NCBI GenBank assembly: GCA_946894095.1
Contig: OX335649.1
Span: 10,930,001 to 10,994,000, forward strand
From: Incurvaria masculella
Taxonomy: Eukaryota; Arthropoda; Insecta; Lepidoptera; Incurvariidae
Length of the DNA: 64,000 nucleotides
Direction: 5' to 3'
Positions within the stretch are counted from its first letter, which is position 1. Every line of letters begins with the position of its first letter. Made by a program: the position numbers and the translations under genes. Below the pieces are notes generated by a model. The model was given only the letters and a program-made list of their open reading frames with translations, was not told the origin of the DNA and made no database searches. Below, piece by piece: positions 13,401 through 25,400 of this stretch.

Positions 13401-16400
13401 TACTGAGTTTTAGCTGAAACATTATAACGCTTATTTGGGAACCATACCCACATGTGAGCCTAAAGTTCAAAGTGGTCAAAATCATGTCGAAATTGACTTA
13501 ACTCCGCGCGTTTTCACCCGTAGGTCAACATTATGTCTCCGAAAAGCTTGCTTTTTGAAACTAAGCACACTTGCCAGAAGAGCAGGCAATAACGATGATT
13601 TAACCCACGCGCGTGGCTTTTGGGAATTGCTTAAAACCGACCAAAGGTATCAGCAACCCACTTGGTGGTGGTGTCCCCGGTCGGTCGTCCGGCGACCCAT
13701 GCAGAGCGGTTCCTGGTCCGAGTTGCCGTTGGAGGAGGACGGCGTAGTCGCGTAGCACTGGTTGTCAAACATGACGTTGTCGGAGGGCGGCGAGAGGTCG
13801 CGCTCCCCGCCCGCGCCGCCCCCGCCGGCGCCGCCGCCGCCTAGCTCGAGGTACAGCCCGCGGCCGGGGTAGCCGCCCGGTGCGGCGCCGACGCCCACGC
13901 CCCTGTTGAAGTTGCAAGGTTTGTGGATGATAGATTCATGATATCAGGGAAATATTGCTAACGTCATACAATGCGATTCAAATAAGAATAGGACGGGGCT
14001 CGTGCTAACTTCACTCGTATTCTCAAGGGAAAGTACGCGGCAACACCGCGACAATATACGAAGTGAAGTGAGCAGTTTGAAATTCAAAATGGCGGTGATC
14101 CTATCCTATTTTTATTTGAATCGCATTGTACAAGTGTTGAATAGGGATAATAAAAGTCAATAGATGGCGTTTCCATTTCAAATTTGAATACATTGCAGTT
14201 AATTACTTTTTTCTAAACAAATAATTAATTTAAAATCAAATTATTAGTTACCGAACTTTATATAGGTATGTACGAGGCTATGTATTTACTAAGCATTATA
14301 TTATTGACCGAGCGTAGGGAAGGTATCCGTTTCAAGATTGGGCAGACATGCTTTCGTATGACCGGCTGTTCTCGACTGCAGGTCGCATTTCTCAACTGAT
14401 TTGCCTAAGCCATTTAGATTCTACATCCTAATAGAACATGCATTTGGAGCATATGAACAGTAAGAGAAAGTTGGCAACACTAAACTACGAATTTGTGACA
14501 TTCAATACTAATGCTACTCCGTTACGAATCACTTCGAAGAGTAGGAGGAATTCAACTGAGCGCCGAAGTTCAAGGTCGATCGAATGTGCACGAGACGTCT
14601 CGCGTCGCGGGCTCCGATAGTAACAAATAATAATAATAATGCAGATAGTGAGCGTAGTTTTGAGCGAGAGCGTTGTCGGTTCCATGGTGTAACGGTTAGC
14701 ACTCTGGACTCTGAATCCAGCGATCCGAGTTCAAATCTCGGTGGAACCTGATTTTTTATTTTATTTTTGTCGATTAAATGGTCAAAATATTCGCTAATTC
14801 ATTCTTTGGGAGTAATTTAGTATCGCATTTATTTTCTCAGGCTCTTTCATGTCTTATGACCTGAAATAAAATATTTTTTTAAGCATATTCTTATAATTTT
14901 TTTTGCAAATTTGTGGGACCTTGTAAGCAATAAGAATACTCAATCTATCCGGGACAGATGGGGACACTGAATTATAGGGGTAGTACTTGAGAAAAGATAA
15001 GGATTAGAGTTTAGAACACAAGCAAGTTCGAGTAGGATTTGCGCCCTGATGGTTTCATACAAACTTAATTATGGATGTAAATAGTTCATTCAAAGAGAGA
15101 TTTTGATTTGATTGAAATGACAACTTTCAGATTTTTCCTTTTTAGGTACGGAACCCTACAAAGCAACTATTAAATAATAATGGCTTAACCTATTAGCCAA
15201 ATTACATCACATAGGTCGAAGGCTTTGCTTTGAAGGGTCTGAGGTCTAAGACGATCTTTTATTACGGTGCCTAAAATAACGTGTTAGTCCTATTGAATTT
15301 CTTCCCATTCAAATCGTAAGGAGCAAAAAAAACCGGACAGAATAGCCACTTTCTATCGTAGAAATAGGAGCGCAGCTATTTTTCCGAGCTGTTTGCTTTC
15401 TCATCTCAACCGAAGATGTTACCGGCTATGATACCGACTTACAGCTATTCTCTCTGTATGCATGCCTCACCAGGGTCCCCTTTGCTACTACATGCTTATT
15501 TCGATCTAAATACCTACTCCTAAAAATAATTCAGTGTAATATATTGTTTCAGAGTGTTATTTCTGTAAGCTCCTATCGACCATCCTCCGGTGACGTGGCG
15601 CTAGGAATGCGCGTGATGTCACCGGACTCTACGCGGTCCGTTTAGAGCTGTCAACGTAGTCCGTATACGGCGTTTATGAGCATCCGAATTCAGATTGCAC
15701 GCTCTAAATTGTCAGCTACAAAACTATTTGGAGCACGCGCGCATGGAAATAAACAAACATGGGACGTATGATATTAGGCAATTCTCCTCATGGTTTAATC
15801 CAGAGAATTCAACTAGTTTCAAATGAAACATTTAATTATTTGGTTGTAAATATGACACACAAATAGGAACGATAAAATATGGCACTGAGAGTTGCACATT
15901 CTTTTATGTACTCATTGACATGAATACTATATCACTGCGTTTACATTCAAATAAATACACCAGAAGGAAAAACAATTCCTAGTTCCTATTTACTCTATGA
16001 TTGACATAAATGTGACGGAAAGAGGTCTCGAATTTGTCTCTATCAAACCACAGACCTGGCTTGAGCCCGCTGTGCTTGCAATGCGATTCAAATAAGAATA
16101 GGATAGGATCACCGCCATTTTGAATGTCAAACTGCTAAAACCCTCACTTCACTTCACAAACTTCAGTACTTTGCCGCGCTGTTGCCGCGTACTTTCCCTC
16201 GCGAATTCGAGTGCATTTAGTCACGAGCCCCGTCCTATTCTTATTTGAATCGCGTTGTACATATTACGTCTATGGATCAAACACACAATGCCCTGCCCTC
16301 CAAGCCTTCTTAAGCGTTAGCTCAAATCGGAGCACGCTGCCAACCGTGCACCCACCTGGCGGCAGCGAAGCGCTGCATTTGCGAGCCCTGCCTGCTGTTG

Positions 16401-19400
16401 TTGTTGAGCGCGTGCGCGGCGTGCGCGTGCTGCGCTGCGTGCGCGTGCTGGCGGTGGCCGCAGCTCGGCGGGCACGCGCCGCCGTAGCGCCGGCGGCCCA
16501 TCTCCGGTGACGTCACGGGGCTCTCAGTCGACGGCATTGGCTTCAACATCCGCTTCAGGGTGCTTGCGTCTGCATACATAATTACATAAACCATAACCAT
16601 AACAACTATATGTATGAGTAATTTTAATGTCACGGAACAACTACAATACATAGCACTATTTGGTGAGAATCCAGTTTTGTATGCTACAACTTTAGTACAG
16701 CATAGATATTATAACGGAATTATAACAGTCAACAAGACTCAACAAGTTTAGTGACACTGCAATAGTTTAAAATATTCTAACGTAATGCATTTGTGCCATA
16801 GAAGTATTTGTAGGGCTGTTGTTAATCATTATGTTGTACCAAATATAAAACGCTGTAAACGTTTTCTAAACAATCAAACAGTATCATCATGCATCGTCTG
16901 GCACCGATATATGGTTAATATCAATATGCAAAAGGTAAAAAGGGTGTATACCGCTTTCACCCATGTTTATATCATCGGTGCTCGCGGACTTGCTGCAGCG
17001 CGTGGAACCGATGTTGTTGTTGATCATGTTGTGGTGATGGATCGCGCGCAGCTCTGCCTCGCAGATCCGTCAGTGGCTCATGTGTGTTAAAATACAAAAG
17101 GAGAAAAAGGTGTATACCGCTTTCACCCATGTTCATGTAATCGGTGATCGTGGACTTGCTGCGGCGCGTTGAACCGGTGTTGTTGTTGATCATGTTGTGG
17201 TGATGGATCGCGCGCAGCTCTTCCTCGCAGATCCCTCAGTGGCTCATGTGTGTTAAAATACAAAAGGTAAGAGGGGTGTATACCGCTTTTACCCATGTTC
17301 ATGTCCTCGGTGCTCTCGGACTTGCTGCGACGTGTCTCACGTCATACTAGAAGTAGAAAGGGTGTACCGCTCTTACTCATGTTCATGTCCTCGGTGCTCT
17401 TTGACTTGCTTCGACGCGTCTCATGTCATAATAGAACTAGAAAGGGTGTACCGCTCTTACCCATGTTCACGTCCTCGGTGCTCTCGGACTTGCTGCGACG
17501 CGTCTCATGTCATACTAGAAGTAGAAAGGTTGTACCGCTCTTACCCATGTTCATGTCCTCGGTGCTCTCGGACTTGCTGCAACGCGTCTCATGTCATACT
17601 AGAAGTAGAAAGGGTGTACCGCTTTTACCCGTGTTCATGTCCTCGATGCTCTCGGACTTGCTGCGACGCGTCTCATGTCGTACTAGAAGTAGAAAGGGTG
17701 TATTGCTCTTACCCATGTTCATGTCCTCGGTGCTCTCGGACTTGCTGCGACGCGTCTCATATCTGTTAATATACTAGAAGTAGAAAGGGTATACCGCTCT
17801 TACCCATGTTCATATCCTCGGTGCTCTCGGACTTGCTGCGACGCGTCTCATATCTGTTAATATACTAGAAGTAGAAAGGGTATACCGCGCTCTTACCCAT
17901 GTTCATATCCTCGGTGCTCTTGGACTTGCTGCGCCGCGTGGAACCAGTGTTGTTGTTGATCATGTTGTGGTGATGGATTGCGCGCAGCTCTGCCTCGCGA
18001 ATCTGTCACAATAAATTGTACAGCTTATTTTGTGATCTATATGGCAAATCCGGGCATAAATCGCGTATTAAAGTTAGTCCGCCCACTCTGAATACGGCAG
18101 CTAATGTTTTATTGCAAGAGCAGGACTTTTTGTTAAAATATAGATATCTCCTTTTTAAAAGTTACACGTTCCATTATATCATATGAAAATTAGACTAAAC
18201 ACATATTTTTTGTATACATAGCAATAGCAAGGGGGGTGTTATTACCTGATTGCATTCAGTTCCATAAGGGGTTAAGTGAAAGGCAATTTTTTTTTCAAAT
18301 ATAACTACAGTTGATTTTGATATTCAAAAATTTGAAAGATAAATGAATTCTTTAGCTATATTTTAAACATCCAATGAAATATATGTAAGCCACCTATTAT
18401 TTGTTCAAACTTTTTTTTATTTTGAATTCATAAAGCATCGGCGTCTTAAAGTTTTGTATAAATTATGGCTAGACCATCAATATACAAATGTACTTTTTAT
18501 TATAGAAATCCGTTGTACTTATTTTTAAATAAAAATGAATGACGTTTTACTTACGCCCTTCTAGGACTCAATGCAATCGGATGCTATTGTTACTCAATCC
18601 TCAGGCGCCTATATACCATAGCGTAAAGTCAAGAATACGCGCGGCGAAATCTAGCCAGTGCCATCATGTCAGTAGGGGGCTACGCACGTTTCTCGCGCTC
18701 CGTCCCCGCTCCAAAAGCCAGCAAGAACACTCGTTTCCCGAACGTCTAGTCAATTTTTTTTGAAATTCCTGTATTTGGATTATTTAACAGCAAGGTACAC
18801 ATCCCGTATCTCGTTATGGCTGAAAGGTATAATATTTTTTTTATTTAATTCTCCTAAATAGAAAGATAACAGAAAAAATGGCTTTGAAAGGTAAAAAAGG
18901 TCCGTCTAGAAATATGTTTTGTTTCAATGACTATACAAGTGTTTTGGACAAAATTGGGATGTGTACCTTTGCAAATTTACGTTCTATTAGCTCAGTATTT
19001 TTTCTATGTTTAACAACCAAAGCAAACCAAAGGCTTTATTGTAATCGATTTCAGAAAAACGTACATATTTAGGTATTCATTCCCCTTACCGGATCATTGG
19101 CATCCCCGTAGTCGACGCTCTTGGCCTGGCCGTGCATGTGGTGGAGGTGGTGCGAGCCGGCGCGCGCCGCCGCCTTGCCGGCCGTGAGCGTGCCGCCCGC
19201 CTGCACGCCCTCCGACTTCAACTCCTGCGCCGGCTGCACCTGACCGCCTCCCCCGCCGCCGGCTTGACCCTCCTCGCTTCCGCTCACCTGAAGACGACGT
19301 CAAGAGGATAATGAGCTGATCGAGGGCCAAACTATGGCTCGTGCCTGTTTTCTCAGTCAAATTAAAGAAATATATTTCTCAAATTTTGCACATTAAATAA

Positions 19401-22400
19401 ATCAACTGATAGATAGCTTTTATATCTGTGCTTGTTTTCGTGATATAGCTCTCTAAAATATTGTATCAAAATGTGAAGTTATCAATAAAAAAAAAACTGA
19501 CGGACTTAGTTCTCAATAGATTTATTGAATTTGCAAAAAAACAGAAAAATATTTCCTAATTTGACTGAAGAAACAGGCTCGAGCCACTGTATGAAACTCA
19601 ATCATCGCAATATAATCTTAATAACATAGTAAAACATTTAAATCCAGAGTAAAACAGTAGCCCAACAAAAGAGGTGCCCAAGCTTCTCTATATCTTCAGT
19701 ATATCTGTACTGGCAACACACTGGAGTAACACATCCATTGCCGGCTAATATGCGACTATGGGCGTCAAATAAAAACGCGATCGTTTTTGGTGAAATTATT
19801 TTGAACTTTTGCAAGACTGACGCACGGCAATTGATTTTTATATATAGAGATAGTCGGAAAGATTATCGTAGTACTTACGTTGTTATGTGTTCCTACAGAT
19901 GCCTAGAGATAGGTTAAGATAATCGGTAATTGAAGGATAATTGTCGTAGTACTTACGTTGTTATGTGTTCCTACAGACGCATAGAGATAGATTAAGATAG
20001 TAGGTATTAGAAGGATAATTGTCGTAGTACTTAGGTACGTTGTTATGTGTTCCTACAGACGCATAGAGATAGGTTAAGATAGTCGGTATTTGAAGGATAA
20101 TTGTCGTAGTATTTACGTTGTTATGTGTTCCTACAGACGCATAGAGATAGGTTAAGATAGTTGGTATTTTAAGGATAATTGTCGTAATACTTACGTTGTT
20201 ATGTGTTCCTACAGACGCATAGAGATAAGTTAAGATAGTCGGTATTTGAAGGATAATTGTCGTAGTACTTACGTTGTTATGTGTTCCTACAGACGCAGAG
20301 AGATAGGTTAAGATAGTCGGTATTTGAAGGATAATTTTCGTAGTACTTACGTTGTTATGTGTTCCAACAGACGCATAGAGATAGGTTAAGATAGTCGGTA
20401 TTTTAAGGATAATTTTCGTAGTACTTACGTTGTTATGTGTTCCAACAGACGCATAGAGATAGGTTAAGATAGTCGGTATTTTAAGGATAATTGTCGTAAT
20501 ACTTACGTTGTTATGTGTTCCTACAGACGCATAGAGATAGGTTAGGATAGTCGGTATTTGAAGGATAATTGTCGTATTACCTACATTGTTATGTGTTCCT
20601 ACAGACGCATAGAGATAGGTTGATAGTCGGTAATTGAAGAATAATTGTCGTAGTACTTACGTTGTTATTTGTTCCTACAGAAGCATAGCGATAGGTTAAG
20701 ACAGTCGGTAATTTAAGGATAATTGTCGTAGTACTTACGTTGTTATGTGTTCCTACGGATGCGGTGACAGTTTTGGGTGCTGTGGGCGTATTTGAGGTCA
20801 TGGTGGAGGTCTCCTGTGACTTGGGCGGGCGGCTGGGCGGCTGCGCGTCGGCTCCCGCCCCACGCGCCGCCGCTGCAAATGTATATAGGTGGACTCTGAC
20901 TGCTATAAAAAATAATTCAGGGGAACTTTAAAAAAAAAGGTGCTCATTGATGTTTAAAAAACCAGTTGACAATGAAATAACGTGCATGTATGTGGATTTT
21001 TTTTAATTTAATAAAATTTTACCGCTAAAATTATAGATGTGCACATAAGCAAGTGTTATTTCATTGTTGACTGTTTTTTTACACCTTAATGAGGACCATT
21101 ATCTTAAATAAGCGTAAACCGAACAAAAAAAAATATGGAACATTTGTACCTTTTCTGGAAGCTTATGGAAAAATTAAGTTATTTCCATAATTTGTATGCC
21201 ACTTGTCGTACTTTTTTGTTTTAGGAATCCTCTTTGATTAAAATAAATGATGTTTTACACAAACTGTGATTTATGACTATTCATTTCTGAGAATATGAAT
21301 ATTTTAAATGCATTAATTTTTTTTATGTAGTTTCTTATTTATCAGTTATTAGAAAATGTCTGATAAAATACCCAGAGTGTAGTAGTTATTTTACAATCAT
21401 CACTTTTTCATAATAACACAGAAAATAAAAAAAAACCTGAAAACTTAAATAACTCAAAAACTATTGATTTTAGACCCACAATTTACCCGTGTTTGTTGCA
21501 AATTAGCTCTAGAATGGCCCCTTAAAAGGAATGTATCGAATTACTAAAAACCCTGTAGACATAAATATACTAGTTCGTTGATAATAAAATGAGTTTCCAA
21601 ATGAATTCCTGCGGGCATAGATTCTGCGGGTTAAGGTGGCCCTTCCTGACGGAGCTAACTTAATCGCAGGCAAGTCACACAATCGTTATACTGTCTGTGT
21701 TTTTAAGAAAACGTAAGTCTTCATGGTGAGGAAGATGCAACACGTCCCCAAAACAAACAATGCGTATAGTGTTTGATTTGGTTATGGAGATTTAAAAAAA
21801 ATATATTACAAAACGACTTATCGCTTAAAGTAAATCAAGAAAGCTGTAGTGAAAAATCAAACAAAAACTTAGTTGATTTTGAATCTTCATGGAAAAAGCT
21901 AGGCTTGATGACTAATTTTTTTAGATTGTATGGTTATATCGTTGAGTAATCCACGTCCAAACTCAAAATCGAACTTTCGGATCTTACAACTTGGAAACCA
22001 AACACATTTTTACAATGCCATTGGTCATAGATCATAGTTCGATCAAATATAGCTGTTTTGAGTATAGAAATATGCGCATGTTCCTTTTTCCACGTTTGCA
22101 TAGGATTGTGCGGGAAGGCCCACTTTAAGCCCCGATTGCACGAAGAGACGGCCGAGTTAATCAATGTTCAAACACGTTACTTTTAGGAACCCCATGGAGT
22201 TCCTTCTATTCTGTCCATACAAAATGACGTGTTTAATCATACTTTGACGTTGATTTTAATTGTTTGTCCTTTCGTGCACTCGGCCCTAAGAGATAAATAA
22301 TATATAATAATTCAAGAAAATATAGTACTTATACAATAAAAATAGTTACTTTATTTAATGATTTTTTTGGATAGCTGATTTTTCTCTGTTATTTTATTTT

Positions 22401-25400
22401 TTATTTTTTTCAACTGGTGGTTGGTTAGTAACATTTTTGTAACTTATCTTCTTCTACTATATAAAAATAAGTCGGCTTTTCCTTCCTGACGCTATAACTC
22501 CAGAACGCACGAACCGATTTCCACGGTTTTGCATTCGTTGAAAAGGTCTCGGGCTCCGTGAGGTTTACAGCAAAGAATATTCAGGCAAAATTTCAACAGA
22601 AAAGCGGGAAAATCTTTTTTTTAAATACAGCGCCATCTCTGATACATAGCATGTACTACAAACCAATATTTTAAGTAGATGGCGCCGGTACGTGATACAT
22701 TGTTTGACAGCTACTCATTACTGATTCAATCAAAAATTGCTGGCGATTTGGTGACATACAAATCCGTTGATTCCATAACAAATCCCGATGATGTAGTAAA
22801 TTATCCAACGGAGTTTTTGAACTCTCTGGAGTTACCAGGATTTCCACCACATAACTTGCAACTCAAAGTTGGTACCTACAGTTATTATGATATTGCGTAA
22901 TTTGAATCCACCGCGACTTTGCAACGGTACTCGACTTTCGGTAAAAATACTTATGCCGAATTTGATTGAGGCAACCATTATTAACGGAAAGTACGCAGGT
23001 GAAAGTGTATGTATTCCTCGAATACCAATTATTCCGACTGATCTTCCGTTTGACTCCAAACGATTGCAATTTCCAGTTCGCCTTGCGTTCGCAATGACAG
23101 TTAACAAGTCGCAAGGCCAATCGCTTAGTGTTTGTGGGATAAATTTATTTTAATTTAATTAGAAAATCATTGTTTTTCACATGGGCAGTTATACGTTGCG
23201 TGTTCACGAGTTGGGAAACCATCCGCTTTGTTTGTGTTAACGTCAGACCAAAAAACAAAAAATGTGGTTTCAATGAAACGGATAATTTGCGGACACGTAT
23301 AACGCTTCGATTCGGTATTAACTTTGGATTCACTTTCATTTACTTAGAGAAGTTCAACTAAATAACACTTCATTTTTGTAATCGAAATGAATTCAACTGT
23401 TGTGAAATGAAATAAAATTTTTCCTTTTCAAATACAAAACAAAAAAAAAATTTTTTTTCATCTTTTAATCACATACAATGAAATATTACATAAAATGAAG
23501 CCATCTGGTCGCGAAACGGAGTTCGCCGGGTTTGCTAGTATTGCAATAAGCATTTAGTATAAGTTTAGTTTAAGTCAAGTGCCGCTTACTATTAAAAAAA
23601 GGACTAGCCGAAACACGGGCGACACCGCCCGTGTTTCGGCTATAAGCTATAATCAATAAGTTCCGGGAATTTGTATTTTGAATTTAAATCGCTTTACCGA
23701 TTGGAATATATTTTTTTTCTCAGGCTGGTACACCTTTCCCTGACACTCCTGCCAAATGTCAAATATTCAATGTCATTAGTAATTGTTTGGCGTCTGTTTA
23801 TATCATAGAAATAGGATGTAAGCGCGCTGCGCGCGCATGCTAGGTCTATGGTTTATATCAATCAAGTTTTTGAAGTTCGTCGCATTTCAAAATGGAAAAA
23901 AATATTGAACAAAGAATTTGTTTGAAGTTTTGTGTTTCCAACGAAATCTCTTGTGCTGATGCATTCAAAATGCTACAAAAAGCCTACAGGGACTCTGCTC
24001 TCTCAAAAACAAGAGTTTACGAGTGGTATTCGTCGTTCAAAAATGGTCTCAAAGAAGTTGACGATGCACCCTTAGATGAAAAAGGATGCACCTCGTCGTG
24101 GACGCCCTTCAACATCAACTACCGATGATGACGTCGAAAAAGTTCAAGAAATCGTACTCGAAAATCGTAAAACACTCAATAAGGAGTACTACCTGGCCGT
24201 AATTAAGCGTTTGAGAGATGCCGTGCGTAGAAAACGACCGGAATTGTGGCAAAACAACTCATGGATCTTGCACCATGACAATGCTCCGTCTCACAAAGTG
24301 CGCATCGTGACAGATTATTTGACCAAACATACTGTCCAACAGGCACCGTATTCTCCGGATATGGCACCATGTGACTTTTTCCTGTTCTCAAAACTTAAAT
24401 TACCCCTTCGTGGAAAGAGATTTTCGAGCATCGATGAAATGAAAGAAAATGCGACGAAGGCATTGAAAGCCATTCCTTCACCGGACCATCAAAAGTGTAT
24501 GGAAGAATGGGTTAAGCGTTGGCGTATGTGCATCGTTTCAGACGGTTGTTATTTTGAAGGTGATAAAATAAATGTCTCCGAAAATGAACATTTTTTTTTT
24601 TTATTAATTCCCGGAACTTTTTGATCATAGTATGTATATTGAATGTGTAAATTGTACAATTGAAAGGAAAATAAAGAAATAAAATATATATGCAACATTA
24701 TTTGATGCGCGTTGATTGTGGCTTACGTTTGGGCGGCGGCTGATGCGGTTGGTGCGGTTGGTGCGGCTGGTGTGACGCGTGCGGAGTGTGCGGCTGGTGC
24801 GGCGCGTGCGGCTGGTGAGCGGCGTGGTGCGCCTGCGCTCCGGTCACGTTGTCGTACAGCGACGTGGAGGAGGTCGCCGCCGCTACCTTGTCCCCGCCGG
24901 CGCCGGGCGCGCGCCCGCTCGCCGCCGTCGCGCCGCCCGCCGCCTCCGTCTCCGTGGCGCGCGTCGTGGCGCGCGGCAGAGTCGACGAGCCTGCACATTT
25001 TGAGAAAGTCACATTCCATGTCGTAGGAGATCGTCTCTAGGTGCCCGTACATAGGCAATCCATTGCTGGGCAACTGTTGCCGAACATAGTGGAGCAATAG
25101 ATGGAGCAATATAGAGCAAACCAAATACATTTTTGCCAATTATCCCGGCAAAATGGAGCAATATTGCTCCACATCGCTCCAAACTTTTCGTGTCGCCGGT
25201 GAGTTGTTTGTTGAATTGCCACGTATCCGTGCACTTACTCCCCACATGTGGGCAATAAATAAACGGCAGACGATGCTCAGGGAAAGTTACCCTCCGCATT
25301 GATTTTAAAACACATGAATTGTAAAATTGGTAAGACATAATCATCCATACAATTTTACGCTCGATGTTTAAATACGTCTGAGAATTCAGTTAATATATCA

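Noticed and set aside
13650..13661. Extension of sif exon 11 past GTGGGT
   Set aside because: Read-through adds VGC and a stop; the donor at 13661 restores phase with exon 12.
17295..17777. Two overlapping 145-160-codon plus-strand frames with Cys/Arg/Ser repeats
   Set aside because: They are antisense shadows of the exon 9 array; the ~84-bp period keeps both open.
24712..25139. Alternative frames across sif exon 6 (up to 138 codons)
   Set aside because: The exon 5 phase and the conserved SSTLPR start fix the frame; the others are GC-rich shadows.
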